IMG/VR virus record: IMGVR_UViG_3300027971_002725
Coordinates: 1 to 40,344 of that record
From: a virus
DNA: 40,344 nt
Direction: 5' to 3' (one strand)
Below are positions 30,044-39,107 of the stretch, piece by piece. The notes beneath the pieces were generated by a model, which did no database searches, was not told where the DNA came from, and was given only the letters and a program-made list of their open reading frames with translations. Numbering within the stretch: the first letter of the stretch is position 1; each line of letters begins with the position of its first letter. The position numbers and the translations under genes are program-made.

Positions 30044-30546
30044 AGTGTCTCGTCCTTGGTATATTTAGACCAGTCAGTAAAGTGATCCCAATTTTGTAAG
30101 TCATGTATGCTGTGGCACCAAACGCCGGGGTTGGTAGCAGCAAAGTCCTTGTCGTCCAGTTTGAGTGTGGCGTTGTAGCCTAACTGCCGGATGTAAGGCA
30201 TCTTGACCGAGATCATGGGAATGAAGTTGCGATATTCGATCAGGCTGGATTCTACCAAGCCTTCCACGCATCGGACATCTATATCCAGGGTGCATAGATA
30301 GTCTCTATCTAAGAATGGCCGGATCATGCTCTCCCACAGACACCAGGCACCGGCATCGTTAATATGTGGATTGGGGAAACTTTGATTAGCACCAAAGTAG
30401 ATATGACCCCGTCCATTCAAGTGATGCCCAATCCATTCCTGTTCTTGAACGCCAACCACAAACAATGTGGGCATTCCAAATGCTGGTGTGTGTTCTACTT
30501 CAGTTCCGTAAAAGAACTTAACATCCTCATGACCTTCTCGGTTCAT
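30040..30546 (-). CDS. Unknown protein coupled to dpdA
   Basis: 168 residues. Contains PTLFVVGVQEQEWIGHHL and HIYFGANQSFPNP near the N-terminus and two Trp-His motifs at the end (VWCHSIHDLQNWDHF). ATGA overlap with dpdA and with the QueD-like gene. No family recognised; a role in base modification follows only from position. Confidence 0.65.
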   Translation of the reverse strand: MNREGHEDVKFFYGTEVEHTPAFGMPTLFVVGVQEQEWIGHHLNGRGHIYFGANQSFPNPHINDAGAWCLWESMIRPFLDRDYLCTLDIDVRCVEGLVESSLIEYRNFIPMISVKMPYIRQLGYNATLKLDDKDFAATNPGVWCHSIHDLQNWDHFTDWSKYTKDETL

Positions 30547-32096
30547 ACCTGATCCTGTTCAAGTTGTTGTAATGCTTGTAAGTTTAACTGATCTTCGGGG
30601 TCACTGTCAACCTCAACTATGTCAAATAGAGCATTGAATTGGGTTCTTGCATTCATGGCCTTTTTGCCTTTGAAGCCTCGTGTGCCCACCACATCCATCC
30701 AGTAGTTGTTGTAGTGCTCGATGATGTCCATGCTGTCTTGTTTGGTCGGAGCAGCAAAGATAGCTTCCACAATGTCATGGAATCGAGCATGATCACCTTT
30801 TTCGTTCCACAGCATGCGTGGCCATTTGGTGCCCGAGTCATATTCACGGTTAGCACGTTGCACCGACTCCAAGTGTGTCCAAACATTGTGCCCCATCAGT
30901 AATGCATATGAGAATGAATCCCACGATGTCTTGCCTTCTTTGCCGATCTTGTTTAGATCACCGGGCTTGTAGATACAGATGTCCTTCATGGTCAAGTGTT
31001 GGCTGATGGGACTCTCATCAAAGTGATTGACCAAGCCATCTGCTACCACAGCCTGCCCGTATGGGCGTGTGTCTGTGCTGTACTTCTTGTCGTCGGCTAT
31101 GGGACTCATCCTGTAAGACCACTTGCTGTTGTGCGTGGTATCAATCTTGTGATACACCTGCCCATTAGCAGTGGCCAAGAACGGACTGGCACAATCAAAG
31201 CTGATGGTAAAGGCTGGATTCACATGCTTTCTTACTGCACGTTGGATAGCGGTCAATAACACCGCCCACTCTAATTTGCTAGTGCCCAAGAAGTGCATCC
31301 AGTCATGCACACCTTCTTGCAAGAGATTGTCATAGCGCAAAGTGACCAGGCGTTTGAGCACAAGATGTACATCGCACATGTTCTGCCCACCCATGCTCCA
31401 CCCATCAAAATGTGTGTCAGGATACACAGCCGGGTCACAAAAGTGTTTCATCTCTTCATACCAAGCATCGGCTGATGTATGATTGTCACCTTGCAAAACA
31501 TTTAAAATCTTAGTGCCACCATTACGAACACCTTTGCGATGCTTCATGAAGTATTCGTTGTTGAACTTGGTTGCATCCACTGCTTCTTGCAGCGTGGTGA
31601 TCTGGCAGGCCTTGCTGGCTTTTTTATCGTGTATGACCCAGGTTGGAATATCAAGGGTCATGCAATAATCAGAAACATTGTCTAACCAATTGAGAATTGT
31701 CTCACGTTTCTTTTGTGCTTTGGCACAGCCCGAGTTGGCCTTCCAGTCGCCTTCCCACAGGCCCTTGGCGATCTGGAATCCACCAGAGTCACCCAGCATG
31801 AATGTGCCTGGCTCACGATTGCGAACCATGTCCTCCGACCAGTCTTGCTTGTTCAAGTCTAAGTTGGCATGCCCACCAGAGTACAAACTCCACTTGTACG
31901 GAAACAATGCTTTTTGGCTGTTGAGCCAGTTCAGCTGTTCCATGTCTGGTATGCCTGTGGGCATACGGGCAGGATCCACATAAGGTCCATTTACTGGATC
32001 TCGTTGCTTGCCCACGAATGTGGCATAGAAACCAGATATGGCTGGCAAGAACACAGCATAGTCATTCTGCTTGGCAGTGAGATTGTCTTGGATCAT
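30543..32096 (-). CDS. dpdA: DpdA-type DNA guanine transglycosylase
   Basis: 517 residues. FMLGDSGGFQIA (Asp 103) and MTLDIPTW (Asp 149) are the two aspartates of tRNA-guanine transglycosylases; NVLQGDNH and GWSMGG follow in order. The length and the absence of an evident TGT zinc cluster fit the DpdA group, which exchanges guanine in phage DNA for a 7-deazaguanine, protecting it from restriction. Together with folE, queD and queE it forms a modification pathway. The base made is discussed in the findings. Confidence 0.85.
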   Translation of the reverse strand: MIQDNLTAKQNDYAVFLPAISGFYATFVGKQRDPVNGPYVDPARMPTGIPDMEQLNWLNSQKALFPYKWSLYSGGHANLDLNKQDWSEDMVRNREPGTFMLGDSGGFQIAKGLWEGDWKANSGCAKAQKKRETILNWLDNVSDYCMTLDIPTWVIHDKKASKACQITTLQEAVDATKFNNEYFMKHRKGVRNGGTKILNVLQGDNHTSADAWYEEMKHFCDPAVYPDTHFDGWSMGGQNMCDVHLVLKRLVTLRYDNLLQEGVHDWMHFLGTSKLEWAVLLTAIQRAVRKHVNPAFTISFDCASPFLATANGQVYHKIDTTHNSKWSYRMSPIADDKKYSTDTRPYGQAVVADGLVNHFDESPISQHLTMKDICIYKPGDLNKIGKEGKTSWDSFSYALLMGHNVWTHLESVQRANREYDSGTKWPRMLWNEKGDHARFHDIVEAIFAAPTKQDSMDIIEHYNNYWMDVVGTRGFKGKKAMNARTQFNALFDIVEVDSDPEDQLNLQALQQLEQDQV

Positions 32097-32449
32097 ATTT
32101 TAATCAGTTCTGCTGTCATGCGCAGTTTTTCTTCAGCTTCACGCACTGCTGCCAACTGATCAGCCACGGCAGGATACTTATCAGCCAATGTTTGAATATC
32201 ATGTTCTTCTTTGATCTTTTGATTTGCCCAATCAATAGCCTGCACAGCATCATGGGTGAGACTCACACTGACATCGGTCATCTGCATAGGTTGCCACATA
32301 TGTCCATCCCACACTTCGATTCTCTGAGTTGTGGTATTAAACTGCATGTTACCCAGCCCTTGTGCTCCGCTGAAATTGTTCATGTAGTTGGTCGCACCAT
32401 TGTTTAAAGTGGTTAGATATCGCCCACTGCCATAAACATTCTTGATCAT
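32093..32449 (-). CDS. Hypothetical phage protein
   Basis: 118 residues. Gly/Asn-rich first half (NNGATNYMNNFSGAQGLGNM), a WDGHMWQPM strand typical of phage structural or fibre-associated proteins, and a helical C-terminus (about 80-115). Coupled to the clamp gene and dpdA by ATGA overlaps. Unknown. Confidence 0.7.
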   Translation of the reverse strand: MIKNVYGSGRYLTTLNNGATNYMNNFSGAQGLGNMQFNTTTQRIEVWDGHMWQPMQMTDVSVSLTHDAVQAIDWANQKIKEEHDIQTLADKYPAVADQLAAVREAEEKLRMTAELIKI

Positions 32450-33168
32450 TTTGATTGTGCTGGCAAGATGTAGTTATAAACTGCGATACCTGAATCCACG
32501 GTGATCTGTGCTGCACCATCATCACTGATACGCATGACTTTGTCTCCGGTGAGACACAGGATGCTATGCACCTGTGCAGCAGGCCAAGCCCATGCACGTT
32601 TGAGTGAGCCTTTTACACCGGGATGGAACACAAAGTTGCCAGCGTGTGTGGAGTGATCACCAAAGAACAATTTTAGATCTCCGTTCTCAATCTTTACTGT
32701 GAAGTTGGCTTCTTCGGCATTGGCAGTCATCTGCCATTTCAGTCTCTGGATAGCAGCGTTGGTGGGTTCAAATTCCACATGCCATGTTGCGCCTTTGAAC
32801 TTGGCTGTCTTGAGTTTGTCATTCACGATCTCACTTGCCATGAAGCGATAGGTATTGCGGAAGTCTCCTGCTTTGTTTTCAAAGTTGATACCATCTGGCT
32901 CACCAGTTGTTCGCTTGGTGATAGTCAATGTGGCATCTTCGCGGTACTCTTGCAAGTTGATCAAGGTCTTGAGTTTGCCAAGATTGGGCATACCAAAGGT
33001 TCCAATAAACTCGGCCACAGGATTTTTAAAATCTGCTTGTACTACCACACTCAAGTCCTCGGCTAGGCCGCTCATGCTGGTAGTGGTATCTGTTCCAACA
33101 ATCTTGACCAAGCTGATACAGCCCAGGTCAAATGTGTGTTCAACTAAATCTAATAGATAATCTTTCAT
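32446..33168 (-). CDS. 45: Sliding clamp, T4 gp45-like (probable)
   Basis: 240 residues, length close to T4 gp45 (228). The pattern of beta strands with EFIGTFGMPNLGKLKTLINL and the last strand VDSGIAVYNYILPAQSK fits a processivity clamp, as does its position beside the polymerase gene. Identity is by pattern, not by a fixed motif. AAGGAG precedes the ATG, and its own promoter is at 33192-33220. Confidence 0.68.
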   Translation of the reverse strand: MKDYLLDLVEHTFDLGCISLVKIVGTDTTTSMSGLAEDLSVVVQADFKNPVAEFIGTFGMPNLGKLKTLINLQEYREDATLTITKRTTGEPDGINFENKAGDFRNTYRFMASEIVNDKLKTAKFKGATWHVEFEPTNAAIQRLKWQMTANAEEANFTVKIENGDLKLFFGDHSTHAGNFVFHPGVKGSLKRAWAWPAAQVHSILCLTGDKVMRISDDGAAQITVDSGIAVYNYILPAQSK

Positions 33169-33191
33169 ACTAATCTCCTTGTATTGTGTAT

Positions 33192-33220
33192 AGTATATAG
33201 GTTTTTTTACTAACCCACAA
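33192..33220 (-). promoter_or_regulatory. Promoter of the clamp gene
   Basis: TTGTGG (33215-33220), 17 bases and TATACT (33192-33197). It overlaps the end of the methyltransferase gene. Confidence 0.55.
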
Positions 33221-34148
33221 CTATTTTGGCCAATGACTGACCGCCTTTTATACTGGTTATCTCACCAGGTTTCTTCAACTCTATCCATTTGGCATCCAAC
33301 ACCCCATTGTGTTCAAAGGTGACTGTGTATCCATTGTCGTGGGCTAGATTCCATATCTTCACACCTGGTGTATAACACATGAAATTCTTCTCAGCAAATG
33401 ATACACAATGCCATAGGTCGCAGTTGTTGTAAGTGAAAATTAACATGCCGCCGGGCCGTAACAGCCGATACATCTCTGCTAGATAGTCATTGATCACCGA
33501 CAGTGGTTTGTAGTTGAAATAATTGTAAGCAAAGATCAATCCAAACTGATTCTCAGGAAAGTTTTTAAATATGGGTCTCTTGGCATAATCGTTTATGGTG
33601 TATAAACGCAGGCGACGTTGATATTCAGGTAGATATCTTTCCTTTGCCGGCTCAAGCAATCCAATGTCATGATCCACTAGATACAATGGATCCAATGCTA
33701 CCATACTGTCTATATAATCTTGTTTGGCAGGGCGGATGATCATACCAGGTAGTCTCCAATCGGCATAACTCTTTACTCTGGCCAACAAGATGTTTTCGCT
33801 TGCTTGGTCAATTGGTAGTCCTCGATTGAGGATATGTTCCACAGTATCTTGCGAAAATTCTTCCTGATACACTCGCATGCTGTGCTCATACATGCTTGAG
33901 TCTTGTGATTCAACCATGTGTTGCAAGGATCGTGACACATTGGCAAAAGAGTTTCTAAATGCATCAACTGATTGTCGCACTGAATCAAGATCCTGCTCAA
34001 CATTGCGTATGTCTGATTCCGTACGTATCTCGTTGCTACTAACATGATGCAGTATATCTTCAAGATGCCGTACGAATTCACTGCCAACTGGATCAACACG
34101 TAGGCCGTCTATCTGATTTTTAAATTGTACAATTTGGCTGAGCGTCAT
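33210..34148 (-). CDS. Methyltransferase-like protein with N-terminal coiled coil
   Basis: 312 residues. The first 110 are helical and charged with a heptad look (RNVEQDLDSVRQSVDAFRNS). The C-terminal 150 contain FGLIFAYNYFNY and the MYRLLRPGGMLIFTYNN strand of class I methyltransferases. The glycine-rich SAM loop is not evident, so it may be inactive. ATGA overlap with the polymerase gene. Confidence 0.65.
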   Translation of the reverse strand: MTLSQIVQFKNQIDGLRVDPVGSEFVRHLEDILHHVSSNEIRTESDIRNVEQDLDSVRQSVDAFRNSFANVSRSLQHMVESQDSSMYEHSMRVYQEEFSQDTVEHILNRGLPIDQASENILLARVKSYADWRLPGMIIRPAKQDYIDSMVALDPLYLVDHDIGLLEPAKERYLPEYQRRLRLYTINDYAKRPIFKNFPENQFGLIFAYNYFNYKPLSVINDYLAEMYRLLRPGGMLIFTYNNCDLWHCVSFAEKNFMCYTPGVKIWNLAHDNGYTVTFEHNGVLDAKWIELKKPGEITSIKGGQSLAKIVVG

Positions 34149-36811
34149 TCAAAAGAAAATAAACTAGTAAATGTGTTTTCTGTGTTGGTGCTGGACTTTA
34201 GATCCCATCCCAACACACCCAAGAGATTGTCGATCTTCTGATCTACCACAGTGGTTTCCATCTCACCATCATCAAATGGCAAGTCCTTGAACCACTGCGG
34301 CAAATGCATCTCGTCCGTAGGATAACCAATACTGGTCCACCCCAGGGGATTTGATTTGAGCTTGCACACAATGGTCTTCATGCCATCTACGATCTGCATT
34401 GAATAGTTGTCCGAGTTCATCCTGCGTAGATTGTTCCAGTTCATAGCCGCTCGCACATGTCCGGGCATGTTGGCTTTGCCCAGTCGTTCTTCTTCTTTTC
34501 TATACTTGGTCAAGTTATTCACACGCTTGGGACTGCCCTTCTCCCAGCCGGGTCTTTCCATGAATATGTATTTGAACTCTCTTATGCGTGCCACGATCTC
34601 TTCTCTCTGTGTTCCTGTTAGTACCTTATTTAGAATTTCGCTCAAGAATTCCTGAATTATCACAGGTGTATCACTTCGTTTCAAGTCCAGGCCCATGGCC
34701 TTGACCTTGCCGGGCTTGCCATTTATATCCACACGCTTGTTCTCTTTGTCAATGTACAACACAGCATAACGCTTCTTGGTGATGAACAATCCTGTCCTAG
34801 CAACGATCTCTCGACCACCACGGATAACTGATCCCATCTCTCTTGGACAGTGGAATGCCTGTTCCATAAAGCCCGGGAATGATTCATTCACCTGATCTGC
34901 TATGGAGTTATACAATGCGATGCAAGTCTCTGCCGACCATTCCATGCGACCTTCCGCAACTTCTTTCTCCAGCATGGGCCACGCTGAGAAGTAGCATGAG
35001 TCTGTATCACCATAGATGATACTTTTACCCGAGTGGTCGTATTCGCCAGTGATGCATTCATTTACATGTGCATCCATGTGCTTGGCAATGCTGCGACCTA
35101 CCAGGGTGGTTGATTGTCCGATGCGCTTGTCAAAGAATCTACAACCGGCATTCAAGATAGCACCATACAAACTGTTTAAGTTAATCTTCTTGACCAGCTG
35201 GCGTTTGTCCCAGTATTCAAACTGCACCTCGTCCTTGCCTTCGTATTCGCGGGCTTTTTTCTGCATGTCTTTGCGCTCACTATACCAACGCTTGAGCAAG
35301 CCGGGAATCACCGCCTCTTTCTCATATGTGAAGATGGTACCATTGGCACTCAAGATCCAGGGTTGATTCGAGTCAAAGATCATCCGCCATATCTCAATAC
35401 CGGAGTGTATGGTCTCGGATCCATCCTGCCAATCTATAGTGATCTCTGTGCCGCGTTGTTGCTCCATCACGGCTGTGTATTCAAGGCTGGCAAACAATCC
35501 TTCCCAGGCGGCAGCAAAGCTGTCTCCTTTGGCCATCTTGTCTTTGATCAGCCTGTCAGTCATTATGGGCCGCAGTTGGCCAACAACGGTTTCCTGCCCC
35601 ATGTTGAGGGCCCTAATAGCACTGGGATAGAGCGAGTTGATGTCAATGGAGCCAATCCATTCGTGGATACCTTTTTTGGGATAAGCAACATAGGCACCTG
35701 CGGCTTGCGTGTCTTCACTGGAGAGCCTTTCTTTGCGATTGGGAACTACCATACCACGTTCATGAGCTTCCACGATGATGGCCTGCTCAGTCACTGCCAC
35801 TGCACCCATTGTGGTCTGCAATAACACGGTATTCTCATGTGCCAGGGTGTTGGCTAGACTCAAGAAACGCAGTTTCTTGTCCAGCTTGCCTATCAACATT
35901 GTGTCCTGACGATTGTAATCGATAAAGGTCTTGAAGTTCTGATTGTAAAGTTGATCCAAGGTGCCTTCAAAAGCAGTCTTGCGACCAATCTCTTCATATT
36001 CGCCAATGGCGTCTAGTGCATAACTATGACGTTCCTCGTAAGTGTATTTGCGATACAGTTGCATATAGTCCATATGCACACGGCCTATCAAGTCAAAGGT
36101 TTCGTTCTCGGCACCAAAGCGTTCGAACATGCGTTGCTTGGGGAATTGATTCCACAAACACATACGCCGTGTGTCATCTTTGCTTAACACTCTGCTGATG
36201 CGATTCACGGTGTAAGGAATGTCATAGCCCTCACTGTTCCATCCAGTAAGGATGTCTGCGTCCTGGATCAAGTCCAAGAACGTGTTCAACATGTCTGCTT
36301 CTTTTTCAAACATAAAGCAGTTGTCAAACTCTGCTGCAATGTCTTGTGCAGTCTCCAGGCTCATGTGTCGAGGTGGCACAACCAAGGTCACAAGTTGATC
36401 CAACCAATCCATATACACACTGATTGCCGTGACAGGATTGAATGGATCACTCACAGGAGAGAATCCTCGTTCGGGGTCAAAATCTACTTCAATGTCAAAG
36501 AATGCTGTGTGTAGTTTAGGACCGTCCTGTCCTTTATAGTTGTCCTCTAAACAACGAAAGATGGGATTGATATCCGATTCGTAGATGTTCTTGCTAGAGT
36601 GCATACGCACTTCTTTGCGGAACTCTTTGTTGTTCTTTGAGGAAAATCTTGCCACTGGTGTGCCGTAGATTGAACGGAATTTGCCTCGGGGATCGTCATA
36701 GTAGAACACATAGTTGGCCGGATATTCCTGATAGACTCTCTGTCCATCCTTCCGCTCAACCACATGGATTCGATCGTGGGCACGATCATAAAGTGCATCA
36801 ACGTAACTCAT
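34145..36811 (-). CDS. 43: Family B DNA polymerase, T4 gp43-like
   Basis: 888 residues from ATG at 36811 (GGAGATAT upstream). Exonuclease motifs: FFDIEVDFD, ILTGWNSEGYD and YNRQDTML. Polymerase motifs: SIDINSLYPSAIRALN (motif A), INLNSLYGAILN (motif B) and YGDTDSCYFS (motif C). The replicative enzyme of T4-like phages, complete and intact. A longer frame from a TTG at 36883 would cover the leader and is not used. TATAAATA lies 73 bases before the ATG. Confidence 0.95.
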   Translation of the reverse strand: MSYVDALYDRAHDRIHVVERKDGQRVYQEYPANYVFYYDDPRGKFRSIYGTPVARFSSKNNKEFRKEVRMHSSKNIYESDINPIFRCLEDNYKGQDGPKLHTAFFDIEVDFDPERGFSPVSDPFNPVTAISVYMDWLDQLVTLVVPPRHMSLETAQDIAAEFDNCFMFEKEADMLNTFLDLIQDADILTGWNSEGYDIPYTVNRISRVLSKDDTRRMCLWNQFPKQRMFERFGAENETFDLIGRVHMDYMQLYRKYTYEERHSYALDAIGEYEEIGRKTAFEGTLDQLYNQNFKTFIDYNRQDTMLIGKLDKKLRFLSLANTLAHENTVLLQTTMGAVAVTEQAIIVEAHERGMVVPNRKERLSSEDTQAAGAYVAYPKKGIHEWIGSIDINSLYPSAIRALNMGQETVVGQLRPIMTDRLIKDKMAKGDSFAAAWEGLFASLEYTAVMEQQRGTEITIDWQDGSETIHSGIEIWRMIFDSNQPWILSANGTIFTYEKEAVIPGLLKRWYSERKDMQKKAREYEGKDEVQFEYWDKRQLVKKINLNSLYGAILNAGCRFFDKRIGQSTTLVGRSIAKHMDAHVNECITGEYDHSGKSIIYGDTDSCYFSAWPMLEKEVAEGRMEWSAETCIALYNSIADQVNESFPGFMEQAFHCPREMGSVIRGGREIVARTGLFITKKRYAVLYIDKENKRVDINGKPGKVKAMGLDLKRSDTPVIIQEFLSEILNKVLTGTQREEIVARIREFKYIFMERPGWEKGSPKRVNNLTKYRKEEERLGKANMPGHVRAAMNWNNLRRMNSDNYSMQIVDGMKTIVCKLKSNPLGWTSIGYPTDEMHLPQWFKDLPFDDGEMETTVVDQKIDNLLGVLGWDLKSSTNTENTFTSLFSFE

Positions 36812-36883
36812 ATATCTCCGTTTATGGCCGGTAAGCCTTGATTCATGCTCGTGACGTGAGCGACTCGTTGCTGTTGAAAGCAA

Positions 36884-36891
36884 TATTTATA
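36884..36891 (-). promoter_or_regulatory. TATAAATA late-promoter-like box before the polymerase
   Basis: Exact TATAAATA on the minus strand overlapping the end of the DsbA-like gene. It would give a leader of about 65 bases. Confidence 0.4.
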
Positions 36892-37147
36892 GAGTTTTGC
36901 CAACGGTTTCCAAAATAGTTTCCAGCAACTCGTGATCTTGCTTGGCTTTGCCAAATTCGGCTTTGTGTGCTATCTTGATAGCTTTTTTCAGCACAGCAGG
37001 TTTGATCTCCAGTTCTTCGGCCACGGCCTTGATTGTGTCATTCAGCCCGCCTTGCAGGGTGTCAATCTCGTGCATGACCTGCATGCCTTCATTGATGATT
37101 TGGGTGAGTTTGATCTTTTGATCGCCGTTGAAAGATTTATCTGACAT
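36887..37147 (-). CDS. DsbA-like small DNA-binding protein (tentative)
   Basis: 86 residues from ATG at 37147 (AGGAG upstream, own promoter). Helical throughout, with KIKLTQIINEGMQVM and ELEIKPAVLKKAIKIAHK, then an acidic tail. The size, order of features and position before the polymerase resemble T4 DsbA (89 residues), a dsDNA-binding late-gene regulator. Similarity is judged by eye. Confidence 0.6.
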   Translation of the reverse strand: MSDKSFNGDQKIKLTQIINEGMQVMHEIDTLQGGLNDTIKAVAEELEIKPAVLKKAIKIAHKAEFGKAKQDHELLETILETVGKTL

Positions 37148-37168
37148 AGTGTCTCCTAGTAAAATGCA

Positions 37169-37197
37169 AGTATAATTGATATTACTGGAGAAGTCAA
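37169..37197 (-). promoter_or_regulatory. Sigma70-type promoter of the DsbA-like gene
   Basis: TTGACT (37192-37197), 17 bases and TATACT (37169-37174). Start near 37162. Confidence 0.8.
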
Positions 37198-37303
37198 TAG
37201 AAATGTGCTCACTTTGGGAATTACTAGGTAGCGAATCGTTCATTCCCGGGCAGCAGCCGCCCCACACTTTCGGTAACAGAGTACCGGTCCTAAGGTGTGT
37301 TCG
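37198..37303 (-). other. Structured spacer after the LysM gene
   Basis: About 106 bases without an ORF. The minus strand forms a long arm (CACACCTTAGG...AAAGTGTG with inner CGGTA/TACCG) and then GGGC-GGCTGCT-GCCC. There is no T-tract, so it may be a small RNA or an mRNA 3'-end structure. Confidence 0.35.
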
Positions 37304-39106
37304 TTATACCAGCAGTAGGCGTTTGGCAGTGATCTCAATCACTCGTTCAACTAGATGATTGCGTTGAGCAAATGATACTGAATCAGACAGTCCGTGGCGT
37401 GTGTATTGGCGATCGATGTAGTCCTTGATACGGCGCACATCATCACGTGTGGTAGCAGTCTCCAACATGACCTTGACGGTCTGGACAGTTTCGGCCACTG
37501 CGCTTTCTTTGGTCTTTTTCTTTGCTGGCGGTGCTGCTATCCTGGCATCCGCCCACTTACGCAGATCGCCCACGGTCATATCAGTGGAAAAATTATTCTT
37601 TGTAAAAAACTTGTTCGGAATAGTTTCTCCATGCTCTAGCTTGTAATCAGGATATAGATCCTTCAATGGTGTTTTCGCAGACTTGGTATTGATCATATTG
37701 ACTGCGTTTTCTGCACCAACGAAATGTGACAGATATTTGTTGCTATCAGTTGCTGGGATTTTGTTGCGAGATAGCACATCGGTATAATAGTTATCAGCCA
37801 CCTTCATAGTCGCATCTTGCAGAGCAGGATCTTTTTTAAAATCTTTCCAGGTCTTGCCGTACAACTCGTCTCCGGGTTTTGCCAAGGCGACTAGTCCTTT
37901 AAACGTGTCTGGCATGAATTGATATCTGCCATACGCACTGCTTCCTAAAATATTTTTTTGTGTGTAAGGCGACTTGGATCCGGGGGTCTCGGCCCTGGTA
38001 GCAATTTTATCACCAATCCAATCAACTGCTTTCTCGGCGCTTTTTCCTACTTTATCTACAATCCGACCTGTTTTTTCTGCCGCAGCAGGAATACCAGTGG
38101 GGGTGGTCGTTGGTGTAGGCTCTTTGCCAGTAGGTCTAGGAGTAGGTACATACGGTGGTTTTGGACGCTCTGGATTTGCGCCTGCTGGCATGAAAGGTTG
38201 AGGGCTAGGAGTACGCGGCGGCAAGTTAGGCTTGACTTTTGATTTGACAACAATCTGTTCGTCTGAATCCAATGAGTCAGCAGGACTTACTTTTTCGGGC
38301 GCTGCTTTGACCGTCGGAGCAGGTGCTGCCACAGGCGCAGGTTTTTTCAACGATGGAAATGCATCAGGAATAGCTTGAGACGGAAATTGCCCTGCTGCAA
38401 TACCCGATGCAGCCTGTTTTAGTTTGTCTAGAAAGCTGGGCTCTGCTGCCACAACTTTATTTGATGCCGCGGCGGCGGCTTTGATTGCTGGAATGTTTCT
38501 AGCTATTTTGGACAAGGTATCACCGGGCTGTATTTCATAAGGTGTGCCATCCGGAAGATCTATTATGGTTTTGGGTTCAATGATATTGGGATTGGCTCCA
38601 ATGATATCTTTGTTATTCCTGTAGATCTGTTTGACTAGATCCATGTCCAAAGGTTGATCGTCTTCTTCTAAGGCAGGTGCAGCCGGAGCTCGGGGCGCCT
38701 TGGGTACTGCCAGTGCAGGTGATCCGGGTGCTCGTGGTGCTTCATTTACTGCTGCGGTAGCGCGATCATATGTGGCTGCTTTGTTGGCATTGCCCATAGA
38801 ATACAAATCTCTGCCGGACATTCCTTCTTGTCCCGGAGCCGGCGTATATGCCTTGGAGGTGATACCACCAGCTTGTCCAAATGCAAATTTTCCTATACCA
38901 TAATCGACCTCAGCATCAGTAGAAAGAATTTTACCCTTGGGATCAGTTATTTGCTTGACATTAGTCGGGCCCATGCTGTATTTTCGTGTGGTCAGCCCGG
39001 TCTTGGAGTCGATTGTTTGATTGAGGCCAGGCAGAAGTTGTATCGGTTGATCGAGATTCTCGGCAATAGATTTTTTGCGTGACTCAAAGAAATTGTCTAG
39101 GATCAT
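37304..39106 (-). CDS. LysM plus transglycosylase-like phage protein
   Basis: 600 residues from ATG at 39106. N-terminus MILDNFFESRKKS; Ala/Pro linker; LysM-like segment PYEIQPGDTLSKIARNIP (about 187-213); a long Pro-rich region (PPRTPSPQPF, PTPRPTGKEP); then a lytic-transglycosylase-like domain with SAYGRYQFMPDTFK (about 385-540); and a helical tail. Such proteins bind and cut peptidoglycan, either in the virion for entry or at lysis. No signal peptide, so a virion-borne role is more likely. Confidence 0.75.
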   Translation of the reverse strand: MILDNFFESRKKSIAENLDQPIQLLPGLNQTIDSKTGLTTRKYSMGPTNVKQITDPKGKILSTDAEVDYGIGKFAFGQAGGITSKAYTPAPGQEGMSGRDLYSMGNANKAATYDRATAAVNEAPRAPGSPALAVPKAPRAPAAPALEEDDQPLDMDLVKQIYRNNKDIIGANPNIIEPKTIIDLPDGTPYEIQPGDTLSKIARNIPAIKAAAAASNKVVAAEPSFLDKLKQAASGIAAGQFPSQAIPDAFPSLKKPAPVAAPAPTVKAAPEKVSPADSLDSDEQIVVKSKVKPNLPPRTPSPQPFMPAGANPERPKPPYVPTPRPTGKEPTPTTTPTGIPAAAEKTGRIVDKVGKSAEKAVDWIGDKIATRAETPGSKSPYTQKNILGSSAYGRYQFMPDTFKGLVALAKPGDELYGKTWKDFKKDPALQDATMKVADNYYTDVLSRNKIPATDSNKYLSHFVGAENAVNMINTKSAKTPLKDLYPDYKLEHGETIPNKFFTKNNFSTDMTVGDLRKWADARIAAPPAKKKTKESAVAETVQTVKVMLETATTRDDVRRIKDYIDRQYTRHGLSDSVSFAQRNHLVERVIEITAKRLLLV

Positions 39107-39107
39107 T

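Noticed and set aside
36812-36883. Longer DNA polymerase N-terminus from a TTG start
   Set aside because: The ATG at 36811 has GGAGATAT upstream, and the extra codons overlap the promoter-like leader.
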